A stretch of DNA of 64,000 nucleotides from assembly GCA_963662175.1 (NCBI GenBank), contig OY759217.1, positions 19,718,562-19,782,561 on the forward strand, given 5' to 3'. The position numbers and the translations under genes were made by a program. Origin of the DNA: Aradus depressus (lineage: Eukaryota > Arthropoda > Insecta > Hemiptera > Aradidae). How positions within the stretch are numbered: the first letter of the stretch is position 1; each line of letters starts with the position of its first letter. This document shows, piece after piece, positions 11,822 to 24,007 of the stretch. The notes below the pieces were generated by a model. It saw nothing but the letters and a program-made list of their open reading frames with translations. It made no database searches and was not told the origin of the DNA.

Positions 11822-12154
11822 TATAGTTAGTTATTATGACTCATGCCCGGGCTTTAACTACGAGGTCATATCGCCTACTACCAGAGCGCTCATTCGTCAC
11901 TCTGGTGGATATAAGCCCGACTCTACTGTGGAAGTCCTAAATTTTGCCTACCCTAAATTTTTATTCACCTAAGGCGAGTACCTGACATCATACAGGCTCG
12001 GGACCATCGCTTAACGTCCCATCCGAAGGACGGCGTGCTTAAGTTTATTTTACCTCTCAGATAAAATAAACTAAGGGCCTCGGTCGGGTTTTGAACAAAT
12101 GATCTTGAGCTCAGAAGTCAAGCACGCATACCACTGAGCTACCAGCGCCCTCTA
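11822..12154 (-). mobile_element. SINE C copy (tRNA-derived), full length
   Basis: The reverse complement starts GCGCTGGTAGCTCAGTGGTA (A box TAGCTCAGTGG), then CTGAGCTCAAGATCATTTG with a damaged B box. The body has CGTCCTTCGGATGGGACGTT, ACTCGTTAAAGACCCC-type sequence and ends CCCGGGCATGAGTCATAATA with an ACTAACTATA tail. It is inserted in a TA microsatellite. Confidence 0.88.
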
Positions 12155-12434
12155 TTTATATATATATATATTAAATACCTTTCGGATACATGTATATTCT
12201 TCAAATTGTTATAATTTAATTCTTTACAATTTTACAAATATTTTTCATCTTAGTGAGTTTCTCCTGTTAGTTGGTTTTAGTTTTCTCATTTGTTACTAAA
12301 TATACCTCCCTATTGAGACCGAAAAAATAAACCCGTCCTGAACAGACGTCCGCAAATAACGACTGGAAGTCATAATAGTAACAATCATTCTTTATGAAAG
12401 CCCTTTTTGCATTTAATCAGAAGGGGAGTATTTA

Positions 12435-12690
12435 GGAAGGGTTGGTCGGTTATCTTGCTTTGATGCTGACTGCCCTGCTGTCGTACACCCATTGAGGGAG
12501 GTCACTGAGCAAGCAGTGCTTTGTTCCAATGTAACAGATGTTCTCCACCATTGTTCGAACTCGCAACTCCGAACGAAGGGCCATAAGTCTGAACCGGGTA
12601 CTGCAGATAGCCGAGTTAATAGTTACAGGAGCAATGAGTAAAGACATGGAAATAGAACACTTACGGAGGGTAAAAAAAAGTCCAATTGAT
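12435..12690. other. Coding-like GC-rich island, strand undecided
   Basis: The minus frame gives RFRLMALRSELRVRTMVENI, CYIGTKHCLLSDLPQWVYDS and RAVSIKAR, after an acceptor-like CTATCTGCAG. On the plus strand, two frames in series also look coding: RLSCFDADCPAVVHPLREVT, EQAVLCSNVT, then MFSTIVRTRNSERRAISLNR and VLQIAELIVTGAMSKDMEIE. Composition sets it apart from its AT-rich flanks. It may be an old exon or pseudogene. Confidence 0.3.
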
Positions 12691-13414
12691 AATGGGTAAC
12701 TTGAGAACTTCATAGCTCAGGAGACTTCTGTGATATAAATAAGAATTAGACTGGTCCATGGTTGCTGAAGACAGGAACCTGGAAGAAGAAAAATTTTGAT
12801 AGAAAAACAAATACAGGTACGTGCATATAAAAAATTCTATATTCACAAGTATATTTATAATTTTATGACTTTAATAGGTACACTGATGCATAGAGTTGAC
12901 ACCATACGTTAACATAAAAGCATCTCATTTGAAGAAAAATGATTTTGAACAAAATGTATAAAATTTGCAAAAGCAACTCAGCTATCATTATCAATCAAAA
13001 AAATGTAAAAAAACATAGTTGTTTCTAGAATATATTTTAAGGTATTGCCTTATGTAAATGAAAAGTGGCTGATTAAACTTGTTGTAGATATATATTATTA
13101 AATTGGTTTTTAAAAAAAAATACGAAAGGAAAACCAAAATAAAAAAAACAAATAGGTAATCATTAACCTCTCCTTAGGTGTGCTTGACATAATAAGAATT
13201 ATTGCTTTTAGATAAACGACAATCGTCTGGGAACACACCCAAATCTCTGAAGGAGTACTTACACCTTCTGGTAATGATAACATGTTACATTCATCTTGAG
13301 AGACGAAGTATGGCTGAATTATGTTCCTCTGAAGCACGTCAAAGACGTATGATACTTGGGACTTTACCTTGACAGATGACTGATTTGGAACAAACATGTT
13401 ACACAGCCTCGTCA

Positions 13415-13770
13415 GAAAATGAAACGACCATTTGGTCTGCTCAAAAGACTACTAGACAAGCGATCTCAACTTCATCTCAACCACAATCTACAAGATCGTT
13501 ATCATGCCTATCTGGATATAATACATCCATATTATGGTGTTTAGCTCTGGGGTTGTCTCCCTCATACACCAAAAGAATTCAAGTCATTCAAAATAAAATT
13601 CTTCGAACAATCACACAATGTCCCTACTACATTTCGAACATAACATGACACTAAGATCTCAAAATACCATTTCTTACAAGAAATCACACAACAGTTAAAC
13701 GAAAAATTTGCACAAAAAGTTCACCTTTCACCCGAACACACTTGTGGAAGCAATGACGGTCCGGTCCTTG
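13415..13770 (+). pseudogene. LINE reverse-transcriptase thumb fragment
   Basis: Broken frames give KRPFGLLKRLLDKRSQLHLN, LWGCLPHTPKE, and then FLQEITQQLNEKFAQKVHLS. This resembles the thumb region of Jockey-type LINEs (NKLxLY, WG, IQRFQNKxLRxI). Frame changes and stops are present throughout. The most GC-rich part is 13740-13830. Confidence 0.55.
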
Positions 13771-14974
13771 CCACCTCGACGGCTGAATCGTCGTTGGACG
13801 CGTGACCTTCTGCCTGCGAAGGCGGTGGTACTGACCAGCCGCTTCATCATGAGACCCAAGTGTTTCTGATATACTATCGTTGTGTTCATATTTTCTCAGT
13901 TGAAAATTGTCAGTTAAATTGTGAAAAAAAGATAAAGATACATTGAAAATAGTTATTAACGAAATATTGACTATTTACGTATAGTACAGCTTCAACAGCA
14001 AATTGTTTATTCCTAACAAGGTGTTATGGAGAATAGTTCAATGGAATGTTTAAACAATTTATCAGAATTTGGTAAACATAGCTATGGAGTAGTTTTCAAG
14101 ACTATTTGCTTAGTACCAAAATTAGCCAGGGTAAATCCTCATTTCAGATTTTTTTTTTCATAATTTACTAGTCCAATTCTCTTCATCAGAAATACACACA
14201 AAGGAATACTGTTTAAGAAAATCTTTCGCTGGCTACGTCAGTTATTTTATCATTATTATAAGAGGCTTTCAGAAACTAAAATGACCAAGTCCATAATTAA
14301 AAGTTCCCCGGGGAATGTTTTTCGTTGAGAAAAACTTAGTGACCGTTCTAGGTGGATTATTAACATGTTATTCTTACAGGAAGGGACTAATCTAAACAAG
14401 AAATAAAAGCAAAGAACTTGTTTAACACTTATATTGTCTAATTATAAAAATATATACGAGTACATGTCAGTCAGCATCCAACTTGACCCTGCGATGAATC
14501 TGTTACTTATTTTACCCCTTCTCCACTTTTGGATTCACTACCTGATGATGTCAGATAATTGCTGAAACTAGTTGTGTAAAATAAATATATATTGTTGGAC
14601 TTAATACCTCTGTATTACTTATATACATATAGTATTTTTTATTTTGTGTGAAGTTGAATTTTATTATGCAACCATGAGTAAATATGTTGACAATAAAGGT
14701 TAATGGGACAAAGCAAGACAAAGAATGGCAGTACGTACAATAAAAAAATATTTAAAAAAAAAATAAATAATAATTTAAAAAATAAAAATGTCTCTGTGAA
14801 GTCATGAAGAATATGTACAAAATAATAATACTATGTACACAATGAGAAAATAATTACGATAATATAAAAAAAATAATAATAATAAAAATTAAGTTAAAAC
14901 AATTATGTATTAAATACAGATAAAAAAAAGTATATATACGGTTCATATTATTTTTGTGGAATTGCGACCATATA

Positions 14975-15358
14975 TGAGGAGTTTGGAGCCAGAGCGGACC
15001 AACTGGTTGAAACTGAACAGGTAGAAAATGGCAATTGAAAATTGAGTACATTTTGTTTATCTCCATAAATGGGCCCCAAATATTTATTTATATTTGAAAT
15101 TTTAGAATAGTATTGGATGAGTGATCCCTTTTTGTGTTCTATAAAGTTTTTGAAGGTCGTAAGATCCATTGTGACTTTGAAAATATATGCACAAAATACT
15201 TGTGGACTAAACTTAAAGTGCTGCTATCTACCACTGAAGTGAAGAAACTAAGTGATCCACACTGGTTTTGAAAAAGGGAACCTATGCCAACATCAGGATG
15301 GTAATAACTCATTTTCCGAAAAATTGTGGGTTGGTCCGCTCTGGCTCCAAACTCCTCA
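14975..15358. mobile_element. 384-bp MITE with about 32-bp inverted ends and TA duplication
   Basis: The left end TGAGGAGTTTGGAGCCAGAG, then CGGACCAAC, is matched exactly in inverse orientation at the right end (15329-15358). TA borders both sides. Tc1/mariner-type insertion is inferred from the TA. No coding sequence. Confidence 0.8.
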
Positions 15359-15834
15359 TATGTAAGTGTTAAACAAGTTTCATTGTTTATAATGAATTTG
15401 TTTCAAAAAGTTTTTGTTTGTAAAATTACGGTTCACTTAGTGTCATTATTTATTAAATGCAAATTTAATTGCGATTATTCATAATTAAAATTACATAAAA
15501 ATTTACCACTTAAATGAACGAAGAGTTATCACAATGGAAGAGCAATTAGATAATAAAAGCTTTGTGAAACTAAAAGAACTGTTATTTTTTATATTTACTG
15601 ATCTAAAAGTTATAAAATTCTCTTAACTAAATAAATTTAAGAAAATATCCAATATACAAGAAATCGCAAAAAATATTATCAATAACCAATGAAATTACTA
15701 AAAAATTAACAAGGAATAACATCCTAAATACAAATAAACATTGTGAAAGTCAAATAAATTTAATTTCCTAAAAATAATTAAAAATATTCATCTTTCTATC
15801 TTTTTAAAATTTTTTTTTTTTTTTTCTTCTTCTA

Positions 15835-16078
15835 TCTGTGTCCCTAACATTCCACGAATACCTTAAAATTCCCAACCTACCAGGAACTAATCCAATCCTG
15901 ATTCTTATCCTTCCACAACAAAATTTCATACCATCCCAACACTTTTCGCACAAGTCCTATCCTCTGAATCCCATCCAAAGAGTCCTCCAAACCATCTGAA
16001 CAGGCGATGGCCTCGAGATGTTCTAAAGAGCAGAAGTCTTTCCTTGGAGACCTGTTGCTACCTAAGGACAAAGAAAGG
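15835..16078 (+). pseudogene. Jockey-type LINE fragment
   Basis: Reads, across frames, LKIPNLP then FHNKISYHPNTF, close to LNIPTVQELVQSRFLNFYNK and LSSHPNPFAQ in the fragment at 38246-38680. The T-run at its left end (15812-15826) is not its own tail, because the coding sense is plus. Confidence 0.55.
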
Positions 16079-16175
16079 TAAATTTAAAAAAAATAGTCAT
16101 TTTCCTACATATATTTGTTTGTGTTGTTAAATGTGTTGTTATATTTTATTTATAATATATTTATCATAGCATCAC

Positions 16176-16522
16176 TTCTCCCATTTATATTTTGCTCTTC
16201 AAAAACTAGAAATTACACATATTTTGGGACGTACTCCCATCATCAGTATCTATGATTTATCTGTTCTTTATGTTAACATTTTTTCTGTCAATCAAAATCT
16301 TCATTTTACATTACATATAATTGAATCAACCTCAATATTCAAGAATCAAGTCAAGACTGTCTTGATGTGTGGATATAGAGGTCAACTCAATAAACATGTT
16401 CTGTAAAAATAATTTTTTCTTAAAATATCAATACAAAGAACAGATAAATTATAAATACTGATGATGGGAGTGCTTGTCAAAACGTCTGTAATTCCTAGTT
16501 TTCAAAAAGCAAAAAATGAATG
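16176..16522. mobile_element. Foldback element with about 95-bp inverted arms
   Basis: The left arm 16176-16275 and the right arm 16435-16522 are inverse at about 80 percent or better by eye, with shared CTCCCATCATCAGTAT, ATTTATCTGTTCTTT and AAAAACTAG-type blocks. The centre is AT-rich and non-coding. Confidence 0.75.
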
Positions 16523-16538
16523 GGAGTTAAATATCATA

Positions 16539-16898
16539 TCGCACACGTATTTCTAAAATGACAGAAGTCAAAAATTAACGTTTTGAGAAAATCGCGAAAA
16601 AGTGTTAATGAGCTTAACAGAAAACCATTACACAACTAATAATTTTACCAAAATTTCTAGACACAGTTTTCAACTAAGTTTATGATACTCATGCATCACA
16701 AGATTCGATACTCAACTGATGTCACTCTTGGGGGAGCTTCAAAACATGAAGAGCGACACAAGTGCTCTCTGGCGGGCGGCATTTGAAGCTAAGTTGACTT
16801 TTGATATTGGATAGAGAACGTTTTCCCAATTCTTACCATGGTGATAACTCAAAAATACAGGTTTTTTCACTTGTGTCACTTTAGAAATACGTGTGCGA
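16539..16898. mobile_element. 360-bp MITE with TA duplication
   Basis: Inverted ends TCGCACACGTATTTCTAAA then (A/G)TGACA, about 32 bp, flanked by TA at 16537-16538 and 16899-16900. It directly follows the foldback element at 16176. The interior has GAAGAGCGACACAAGTGC and no open frame. Mariner-like by target site. Confidence 0.85.
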
Positions 16899-17022
16899 TA
16901 TATGAATTCAGAATATCCTTACACAATCCAAAAGTTACATTTTATCTATATAACGAATTTAACTATATTCCTTTGCAATATTTATAATTACATATAATAA
17001 ATATATAAAATATAACATATAT

Positions 17023-17229
17023 ATAAAACCATCCTTCAACCTATTCATCTTTACCTCCCACATTGTATTTTCTTCTCTCTCTCTATATATATAGTATTAT
17101 ATACTATATTTTTTTTTTTTTTGTAATATTTTCCTCATGTTCTGGGTTAAAAAAGATTAGACTTTAAACTAGAAGAGAATAAAAGATAATTTGGGAGGTA
17201 AAGATGAATAGGTAGAAGGATGGTTTTAT
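17023..17229. mobile_element. 207-bp foldback element with about 50-bp arms
   Basis: ATAAAACCATCCTTCAACCT, ATTCATCTTTACCTCCCA and a T/C-rich run are repeated inversely at 17165-17229 with few mismatches. The loop holds a (CT)n(AT)n tract and a T-run. Non-coding. Confidence 0.8.
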
Positions 17230-17564
17230 TAAAGATAAATGAAAAATAATAAAAAGGGATGATCTCCACAGGGGTTCGAAGATGCAAAAGAAGAGAGTAA
17301 TATTTTGTTAGGGAGTGGACCAAGGTAAAAGAGAATTTTTTTTTCGTTGTTTTCTAGAAAAAGGAAGAAAGGAAAGATGGATAATTGAGAAGTCATACTA
17401 AAAAAACACTTATGAGAAAAGTGGGAATTTTTTTTAGTTATAACTGTGGGACATTCATGTGAATTTTACTCAACTTATTATTAAGTAATAATTAATTATT
17501 ATTTTGAAGACATCAGGGGATTGTGGGATATGAAAGGACTAATCAATTAGTCCATAGCCCATAG

Positions 17565-17945
17565 GATAGGAACCCTTCTGCGGGATCTCTAAGTGCCATA
17601 GAAGGGGGGCAATAAAAAACTAACTGACCAGAAACACTTCTGATTCTGGAGAGGGGAACCTAAGGATTCAAAACTCGTTGCGGAAACTTTAGAGAAGAGA
17701 AACCGAGAGCTCCTGAACATGAACAGAATGAAACTAAGAACTATGACAGGGCCCCCAGGACACTGTCATATGAACAAACACCTACACAATATGGGCACAG
17801 CCAGAAACCCTGTATGAAAATGTAGAGAAAAACGAAATCAGTTCATATTCTAAACCAATGTAAAACTCTACTATTAAAGATACAGGACTGTAGTAGGGAT
17901 CAACACGCATAGGACACACAATAGGGCGAGTAGGGCCGCGGTGAC
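17565..17945 (+). pseudogene. Retroelement RNase-H/zinc-knuckle C-terminal fragment
   Basis: Frames give EPFCGISKCHRRGAIKN, then WRGEPKDSKLVAETL, LLNMNRMKLRTMTGPPGHCH and MNKHLHNMGTARNPVC. This is the signature order (EPFCG, IK-W, LRxLTGxxTGHxxLNxHLHxMG, C-C-H-C) of the post-RNase-H region of arthropod LINEs. It is broken by stops and frameshifts and abuts a SINE at 17953. Confidence 0.65.
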
Positions 17946-17952
17946 AGCTCCA

Positions 17953-18247
17953 TAACTCGTACTAACAGTTAGTTATTGTGACTCTACGTGGCTAACTACG
18001 AAATCATATCGCCTACTACCAGAGCGCTCCTTCGTCGTGGAAATGAGCCCGACTCTACTATGGAAGGCCTATCCTAGGTCTTTAACGAGTACCTGACGTC
18101 GTATAGGATCTGGATCATCGCTTAACACCGAAGGACGGCATGCTCAAGTTTCTTTCCTTTCACATATAAAAAACCTAAGGGCTTCGGCCAGGTTTTTTCT
18201 TTGACTCTGTAGGCTTGCTCGCTACCTCTGAGCAACTGGCGCACCCC
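17953..18247 (-). mobile_element. SINE C copy, degenerate
   Basis: Shares AGTTAGTTATTGTGACTC at its tail end, CATATCGCCTACTACCAGAG in the body, and a GAGCAACTGGCGC-type A-box end. Internal deletions relative to 11822. Confidence 0.75.
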
Positions 18248-18249
18248 AA

Positions 18250-19066
18250 CTAACTGCATTATGTGCATTCTTGAAAAGGGAAGAAACCTGAAAATTATAC
18301 GGGTAAAAATGAACGATCTAAAATTTGCGACAACTTTTATATGTAAAATGATAAAATCAATTGAAAATATGTCCAATCCAAAAATGATTATTTCATACAT
18401 GAACAATTCCATCCAAAGACCCAACCAGAATAATTAAAATAAAATTCACCTCAAATAAATCACCAGCCAAAGAAGAAGAGTGTCAATAAAGAAGGGAAAA
18501 CATGTATAATAAATAAGAATCTAAATAGTAAGAAATCAAAACAATTTAGTTTTTATTAGTTGTAATAAGAATATTTTCAATAGTAACAAAATAACCTATA
18601 CGAAACAAAATTTGATACTCAAATATCAGATACTTACCTACCTTCAAGAATTTGTTAACGTTGATAAATTTCTTTAGAAGTAATAAAACTAAAACAAAAT
18701 AAAAACTAAAACAAAACTATAAAGGTAAAATAAGTATGTTACAAATCAAAAACTAAATAAGAAAAACTGTAAAAATACATTTTTGAAGAGACATAAATAT
18801 GGCGCATAGTTGACAACTTGGTGTTCGAAGAGGTTAAAGTAAAAAATAGAAATTGAAGAATAAATAGCAAAACGTTGATATAAAGGAAAGAACATTATAT
18901 AATTAAATTCAGGATCAGTTTTATTAAATTATGTGAAATATTTAAATACAATTTGTGAAAAATATGTGTTATTCATAATTGACATATGTACATGTATTTC
19001 CCCCCCTTTTTTTGTTATCAAGGTAGACTTTGTAAAAAATATAGACAGAAGGATTTTTCATAGGAT
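18250..19066. other. AT-rich intergenic
   Basis: No coding, repeat-family or hairpin structure recognised apart from the flanking SINE and the 1.54-kb element. Confidence 0.5.
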
Positions 19067-19070
19067 ACAT

Positions 19071-20609
19071 CGCTCACCGGCGGCAATAGTGGCACATCTC
19101 AAAAATAGCAAAATACGTACTAATTCTTGTACCAAAACTTGAATTTAATGCTCTTTCTTGCAACAATACTGGCACAAAGGTAGTTCCCATATTTTCCGCG
19201 GGGTGGCGAATGTGTCGGTAAGGCATTACACAAATTTCGTTTAAAAGCTGCAGCAAAACCGGCACATTTCCAATGTGTCCTCTGACTTTGGTAAGAGACG
19301 TTACTTTGTGTGTGCGCAATAGTGGCCCTTCTGAATTGTGTCGGTATAACATCAGTGAATAGCATCAATTTATTTCAGCAATAGTGACACATTTTGAGTT
19401 ATGCCAATATAGACTTTCGTTTTTTTTTTTTTTTTTTTTATATGTGTCACTAAAAACGGTGGGTTCTGTTTATTTTTCTTACTTGTGCCAGGATATGATC
19501 TTAGTTGTGCCAGTTTAGACTGTGTTTTGTTATTTATTTGTTTTTGTTGTGGCATAAAGACAGTGTGTTTATTTTCAATATGGATTACAATAGCCGGGGT
19601 CAGAAGATGTTATCAATTATAGGAGTTAGATAATGTATTTTACATCATGGCATTTTCAGCATTATTCTTGTAATATTCATTTCACAAAATCCATTTTATC
19701 AAAATAGGTTGCAAAAGGTTGGTAATGAAGAACCAAAATGGAAAGTGTCTAGTCTAAACCTCATTGACAATAATGAGGTTTCAACTTTCGAGTCTAAATG
19801 CTGAGCGAACTTGTCACAAGTTTAGCAAAAATTCTATGGGAGAAGACTTCAAGCTCAGTGATGCTACCATAATCAGAGTAGAGAAGGAGCACTTAGACTG
19901 TTTTTTCCATAAAACTTCTTTCAAGGACGTTGATTTCAAGATAGTCAAAATAAACGAAAGACGCACAAGGACACCACTTTCTCCTTTACCTGCTTCCCAA
20001 TAGAGAGCTTACAATAACTCAATACCAATCACAAAAAAAAAATACGATGACCTTATGTATTTATTATGAACCAATGCAAATAAAAATAGTCACAGCCATT
20101 TTTATGGTAGTTTAAGTTGTGATGTAAAAGGACAATAATTTAAACATTGGTTAGAATAAGTTGTCATTGAAAGAGCTAACCATAACAAGTAGCTACTACA
20201 ATCTTTATTTGAAGCCTAAAACATGTACTGTTGTGTATTATTTTTTACTATGGTATTTTTCTAAATAAAGCAAAACTATACGAACCGTCTGTTTTTATTT
20301 GGAACATATGAAACAAACTATTTCCATCTCATCCAAATGGCACAACATACGTTTTTGTTAAAAACTACTCAAATTTGTTTAATCAATAGTGGCACATCTA
20401 TTAAATTTCGCCATTTTGAAAAGAAAATTGTAGAACTTAATATAATCGATCAATAAGGACAATGAAAACAAACCAGTAATCATTACAAAACTTAAAATTT
20501 TTGTTGATATTATTGTTATTTATATCAATGTAAATTACTGCGACTAGTAATCTTCATTTCCTCCAAGATACCTATTTTTGAGTTGTGCCACTATTTCCGC
20601 CGGTGAGCG
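19071..20609. mobile_element. 1.54-kb inverted-repeat element with many subterminal TAGTGGCACA motifs
   Basis: Terminal inverted repeats of about 39 bp with two mismatches, starting CGCTCACCGGCGG and continuing AATAGTGGCACA then CTCAAAAATAG. Flanks share ACAT on both sides, a possible 4-bp target duplication. The core AATAGTGGCACA or close variants recurs inside in both orientations (about 19088, 19161, 19252, 19316, 19378, 19484, 19506, 20390), like transposase-binding sites. Its only notable frame is 19764-20003. I cannot place it in a superfamily. Confidence 0.75.
19764..20003 (+). CDS. 79-codon ORF inside the 1.54-kb element, unrecognised
   Basis: Reads LNAERTCHKFSKNSMGEDFK, then HLDCFFHKTSFKDVDFKIVK. 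The composition is protein-like (mixed charge, Cys/His at C-x16-C-x2-H type spacing) but I recognise no family. There is no splice evidence. It may be the remnant of a captured exon or of the element's own protein, or chance. Confidence 0.25.
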   Translation: MTIMRFQLSSLNAERTCHKFSKNSMGEDFKLSDATIIRVEKEHLDCFFHKTSFKDVDFKIVKINERRTRTPLSPLPASQ

Positions 20610-20613
20610 ACAT

Positions 20614-21650
20614 GTATTTTTTTTTCGTATTTCTTCTCTTCATTGGTTTTCTTTATTCTTTCGGAATCTTCTATCTTAATGTACTTTATTGTTTTATCAA
20701 GTTACTGTCGTGTCCATTCGTATTATTATTCTCATTATTATTGCTGTATATATATCGAACTGTATATATATTTACTTTTTCTTCTTTTTGATATATGTTA
20801 AAGATAGAATGAATATTACTACATGGCATTCACCTCGCTGTTTTAATTTAAGACGGATAGACAGTAAGTGGAAGTTTGGTCACAGTAAAATGGGACAAAT
20901 GCTAAATGTTGACCTTAATTTGTTAAGACAAGACGAAGAAATGGTATGGTAAAACCATGAAGTCCTTATCAGGACAAACTTGAATAAGTGAGGTCAACAC
21001 AAAAAAAGTAAACTTCTCATTGCATTATCAATAAGAAGTTTGGTGTTATACTCCCCATTGAGGGTAAAGTCAACATTTATGAGTACGTTGGGTGTATATA
21101 GAGTTACGTTTAACTTTATGTATTTTAAGATTTAACTTCAGGGGATGTATAGATAGTTACTGTTATCATGCACTCATGCCCGGGCAATGAAAAACAATTA
21201 TGCACATTTTGAGCAAGAAAATACTCACGTCAGATAAGTCTAAGAACTGACCAAAAAACAGAAGAGTAGATAATATTGCACATTTACTTGTAAAACTCGT
21301 GATCTCTAAAATAATAAAAAATAATATGGTTATAATAAATTATATATGGAAAAGTGCAAAAAAAACGTTTTTTGTTACCGGCTAGATTTAGTAGATTAAT
21401 ACCCGCGCGAAGCACTATTGTACTCCAGTAAAGTTAGCCAACCTTCTGCTAGAATTCCCGAACTGCAACTGACATCCCCACTACTTTCACAGATAAAAAA
21501 ACCCCCGCAAGTAGCCGAGGGTTTCGTAGGTTAGTAACTTTAAACAGGTCAGTTACTTGTTTTTAGAAATAAGTTGATATTTTCAAAGAACCCGGTGGTT
21601 TGCGGAAATATTGAAATAAGTATTATTATTATCTCTGATTTATAACTTCG
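20614..21650. other. AT-rich intergenic
   Basis: Frames at 20585-20952 are low-complexity Phe/Leu/Ile products of a T-rich tract. Nothing else seen. Confidence 0.5.
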
Positions 21651-21654
21651 TTCA

Positions 21655-22410
21655 CTAAGGATTTTTACTTCCCTAGCTATTCGAGGTATAGGGAACGTTA
21701 TGCAATCGATCAGATATTAGATGCTGAGTTTTTAACGGAATTTCATGTTTTCCAAATTCCTGATTCCAAAAATGAAAAAAAAAATCCGTCTGTTTGTGTC
21801 TATGAACAGGGTAACTCCCGATAAAATAAATGTATCGATATGTTGTATGTGCATCCATAACCCTATAAGGACAACACCTATTGATTTTCAGCCAAATCGG
21901 CTAAAGGGAAGTTGGGGATTAGGGAGGACGCTGAACACAAAAACTTTAAAAACTTCGTAAATTCAAACCCTCATAAGGATGACACCGAATGCATTTTCAT
22001 TGGAATTGGCCGAAAGGAAAGAGGGAGGGGGGATGATGAAGATTATATAGGGTTCAAATAAAAAAACTCAATAACTGCCGATATAATGAATGTATCGACA
22101 TGAAATGTTATATTTAAATTCAAAAGCTTTATTTCCTAGATAGAACTTTCTCCTTGGGTCATGGATGTTGTGTAAATAAACAAATAAAACCGTTATAGAG
22201 GCATGACTAATGTTATGCTTCGTACATAAGGCCAATTCAGAGAATAAATTTTTAAAAAAATCGCACAAGAACAGCACCTATTGAAGGCAACTGGAGGAAT
22301 CAGGTGAGCAGGGCTCGAATCAAAAACGCTAACAACTGCCGATGTAGTCTCCATGTAAGTCATATATTGATTTTAGCCAAAATGGTCGACTGGTTTTAGA
22401 GAGAGAGCGA
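21655..22410 (+). repeat. Repeat family A, long copy with SINE D fragment inserted
   Basis: ACTTCCCTAGCTATTCGAGG, GGGTAACTCCCGATAAAATA, GATTTTCAGCCAAATCGG and AACTGCCGATATAATGAATG. Interrupted at 22125-22250 by a SINE tail. Confidence 0.75.
22125..22250 (+). mobile_element. 5'-truncated SINE D inside repeat family A
   Basis: Only the body and tail remain: CTAGATAGAACTTTCTCC, GGTCATGGATGTTGTGT, and GCTTCGTACATAAGGCC. No tRNA head. Confidence 0.65.
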
Positions 22411-22630
22411 AAACGAATTGCGCCAATGGGATACCTGTTATTTTAAGTTACCCTTGTTTATAATATATAAAACTGTTCATCCTTTCTAACTCATATTGAA
22501 TTCCACCAACTGTATTTTGTTTATATGATTTGTATTCTATTTGCTATCTGTTCGGGATTGGGATGAATCTAATTTTGACCCTTCGAAACTTGGTCAATAA
22601 TAATTCTTTTTGGTCAATAATAATTCTTGG

Positions 22631-22825
22631 GAGCCATGGTGGCCGTGCGGGCTAGAGCGTAGGGCTTTGGTCGCATGGTTTGCGGGTTCGAATCCCGTCC
22701 GGGAGTGAGTTTTATTTCATAGATAGAACTCCCTCCCGGGGCCATGGATGTCGTAAATAACTAATAAATTCCACAGTGACATGGCCAATATGCATCGTAC
22801 ATAAGGCCAAAAAAAAAAAAAAAAA
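22631..22825 (+). mobile_element. SINE D copy, complete, inserted in another repeat
   Basis: GAGCCATGGTGGCCGTGCGG, B box GGTTCGAATCCC, body, tail TATGCATCGTACATAAGGCC and poly(A) at about 22808-22825. The flanking repeat (TTCGAAACTTGGTCAA and AATTCTTTTTGGCT) continues on both sides and also occurs uninterrupted and inverted at 51225-51300, marking this as an insertion with an AATTCTT-type duplication. Confidence 0.88.
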
Positions 22826-24007
22826 CTAACTAAAATTCTTTTTGGCTACTTTTTTTTTTATTTTGTTCAGCTCGGAGTTCTCCAGACGGCTATGTCGGAA
22901 AAAACATCATTTTGTTAATGAATAATATACTTTTTTCTATGCAAAAAGTGGCATTTGGTGTCACGAGAAAAGTAACATGGCAGTGTCTTTCGACATTTTT
23001 TTCGGACTTGGCCAGAGACACTGCCCTGTCTCCTGATATGTACGTAGGTAGTGTTAATAAAATGTGTTTTGGCGGAGTTCAATGTTTTTCAATTTATACC
23101 TATTTTCAAATGAGCTCATTTCAATACAAGGATTATGTGGAAGTATATACGATTTGACGAAATTCAATACCGGTCGCGAAAACATAGTTGATTAGATCGA
23201 GCTAGGAAGTCGATTGGCGATGACTTACCAACAGGGTTTGTTTCTACCGTGAAGCTATATCGGTAATTGGCTGCCACTCAAGACGTTGAACATAAGGTGC
23301 CTACTGTAGCTCTAGGAGAGAGAGAGAGGGGATGAGGGATGTTGACAGAACTGTTATATTGGATCAAGGGCTGGTTTGCCTACTTCAGAGAGCTCTACCT
23401 ACTTCACTTCTCGTTTAATATCCCGACATCAAAGCAAGTGGTTCTCTTTGTCTCAAACAGTCCCTTATCCACCCCTCCTTTTAATTAAAATCCTTTCATA
23501 TCCATATTTATATTAGTTTATCATCTTTTTAGTTCATCGCTTATAAAGAAAGTCTTTTATTAATACAAAAATAACATTTATTAATACAGTAAAAAAATAC
23601 CTCTGCTAACTGAACCCCCAATACCTGAAAATTTTTGATTCGTTGGCATTTTAATAGATTAGCAGTCTATTTAGCGGACGAGAACAGTAATAAAGGGTAG
23701 AAATATATGAATAGTGACCAAACGTCCCGGTTTTCCGGGATTGTCCCGATTTTAGGTACTCTGTCCCGGCGTCCCGAAAAATGTCTTCGGGACGGTCTAT
23801 TGTCCCGGTTTTACATATTTTACAAATTTCGTATTCGAAAAAAATACTGCTATTCGTGAGCAAGCAGCTCACTCGTTTTACGAAACAGATGTAAGTGGTT
23901 GTAAGCTTAAGCACACTAACGTACTTGTTTACATTTTCCTTGTGGCGCTGACCATACAGTAGTGGGGGTAATGAACCTGTGTTTCATATGTTTTTTCACT
24001 TTCCCGA

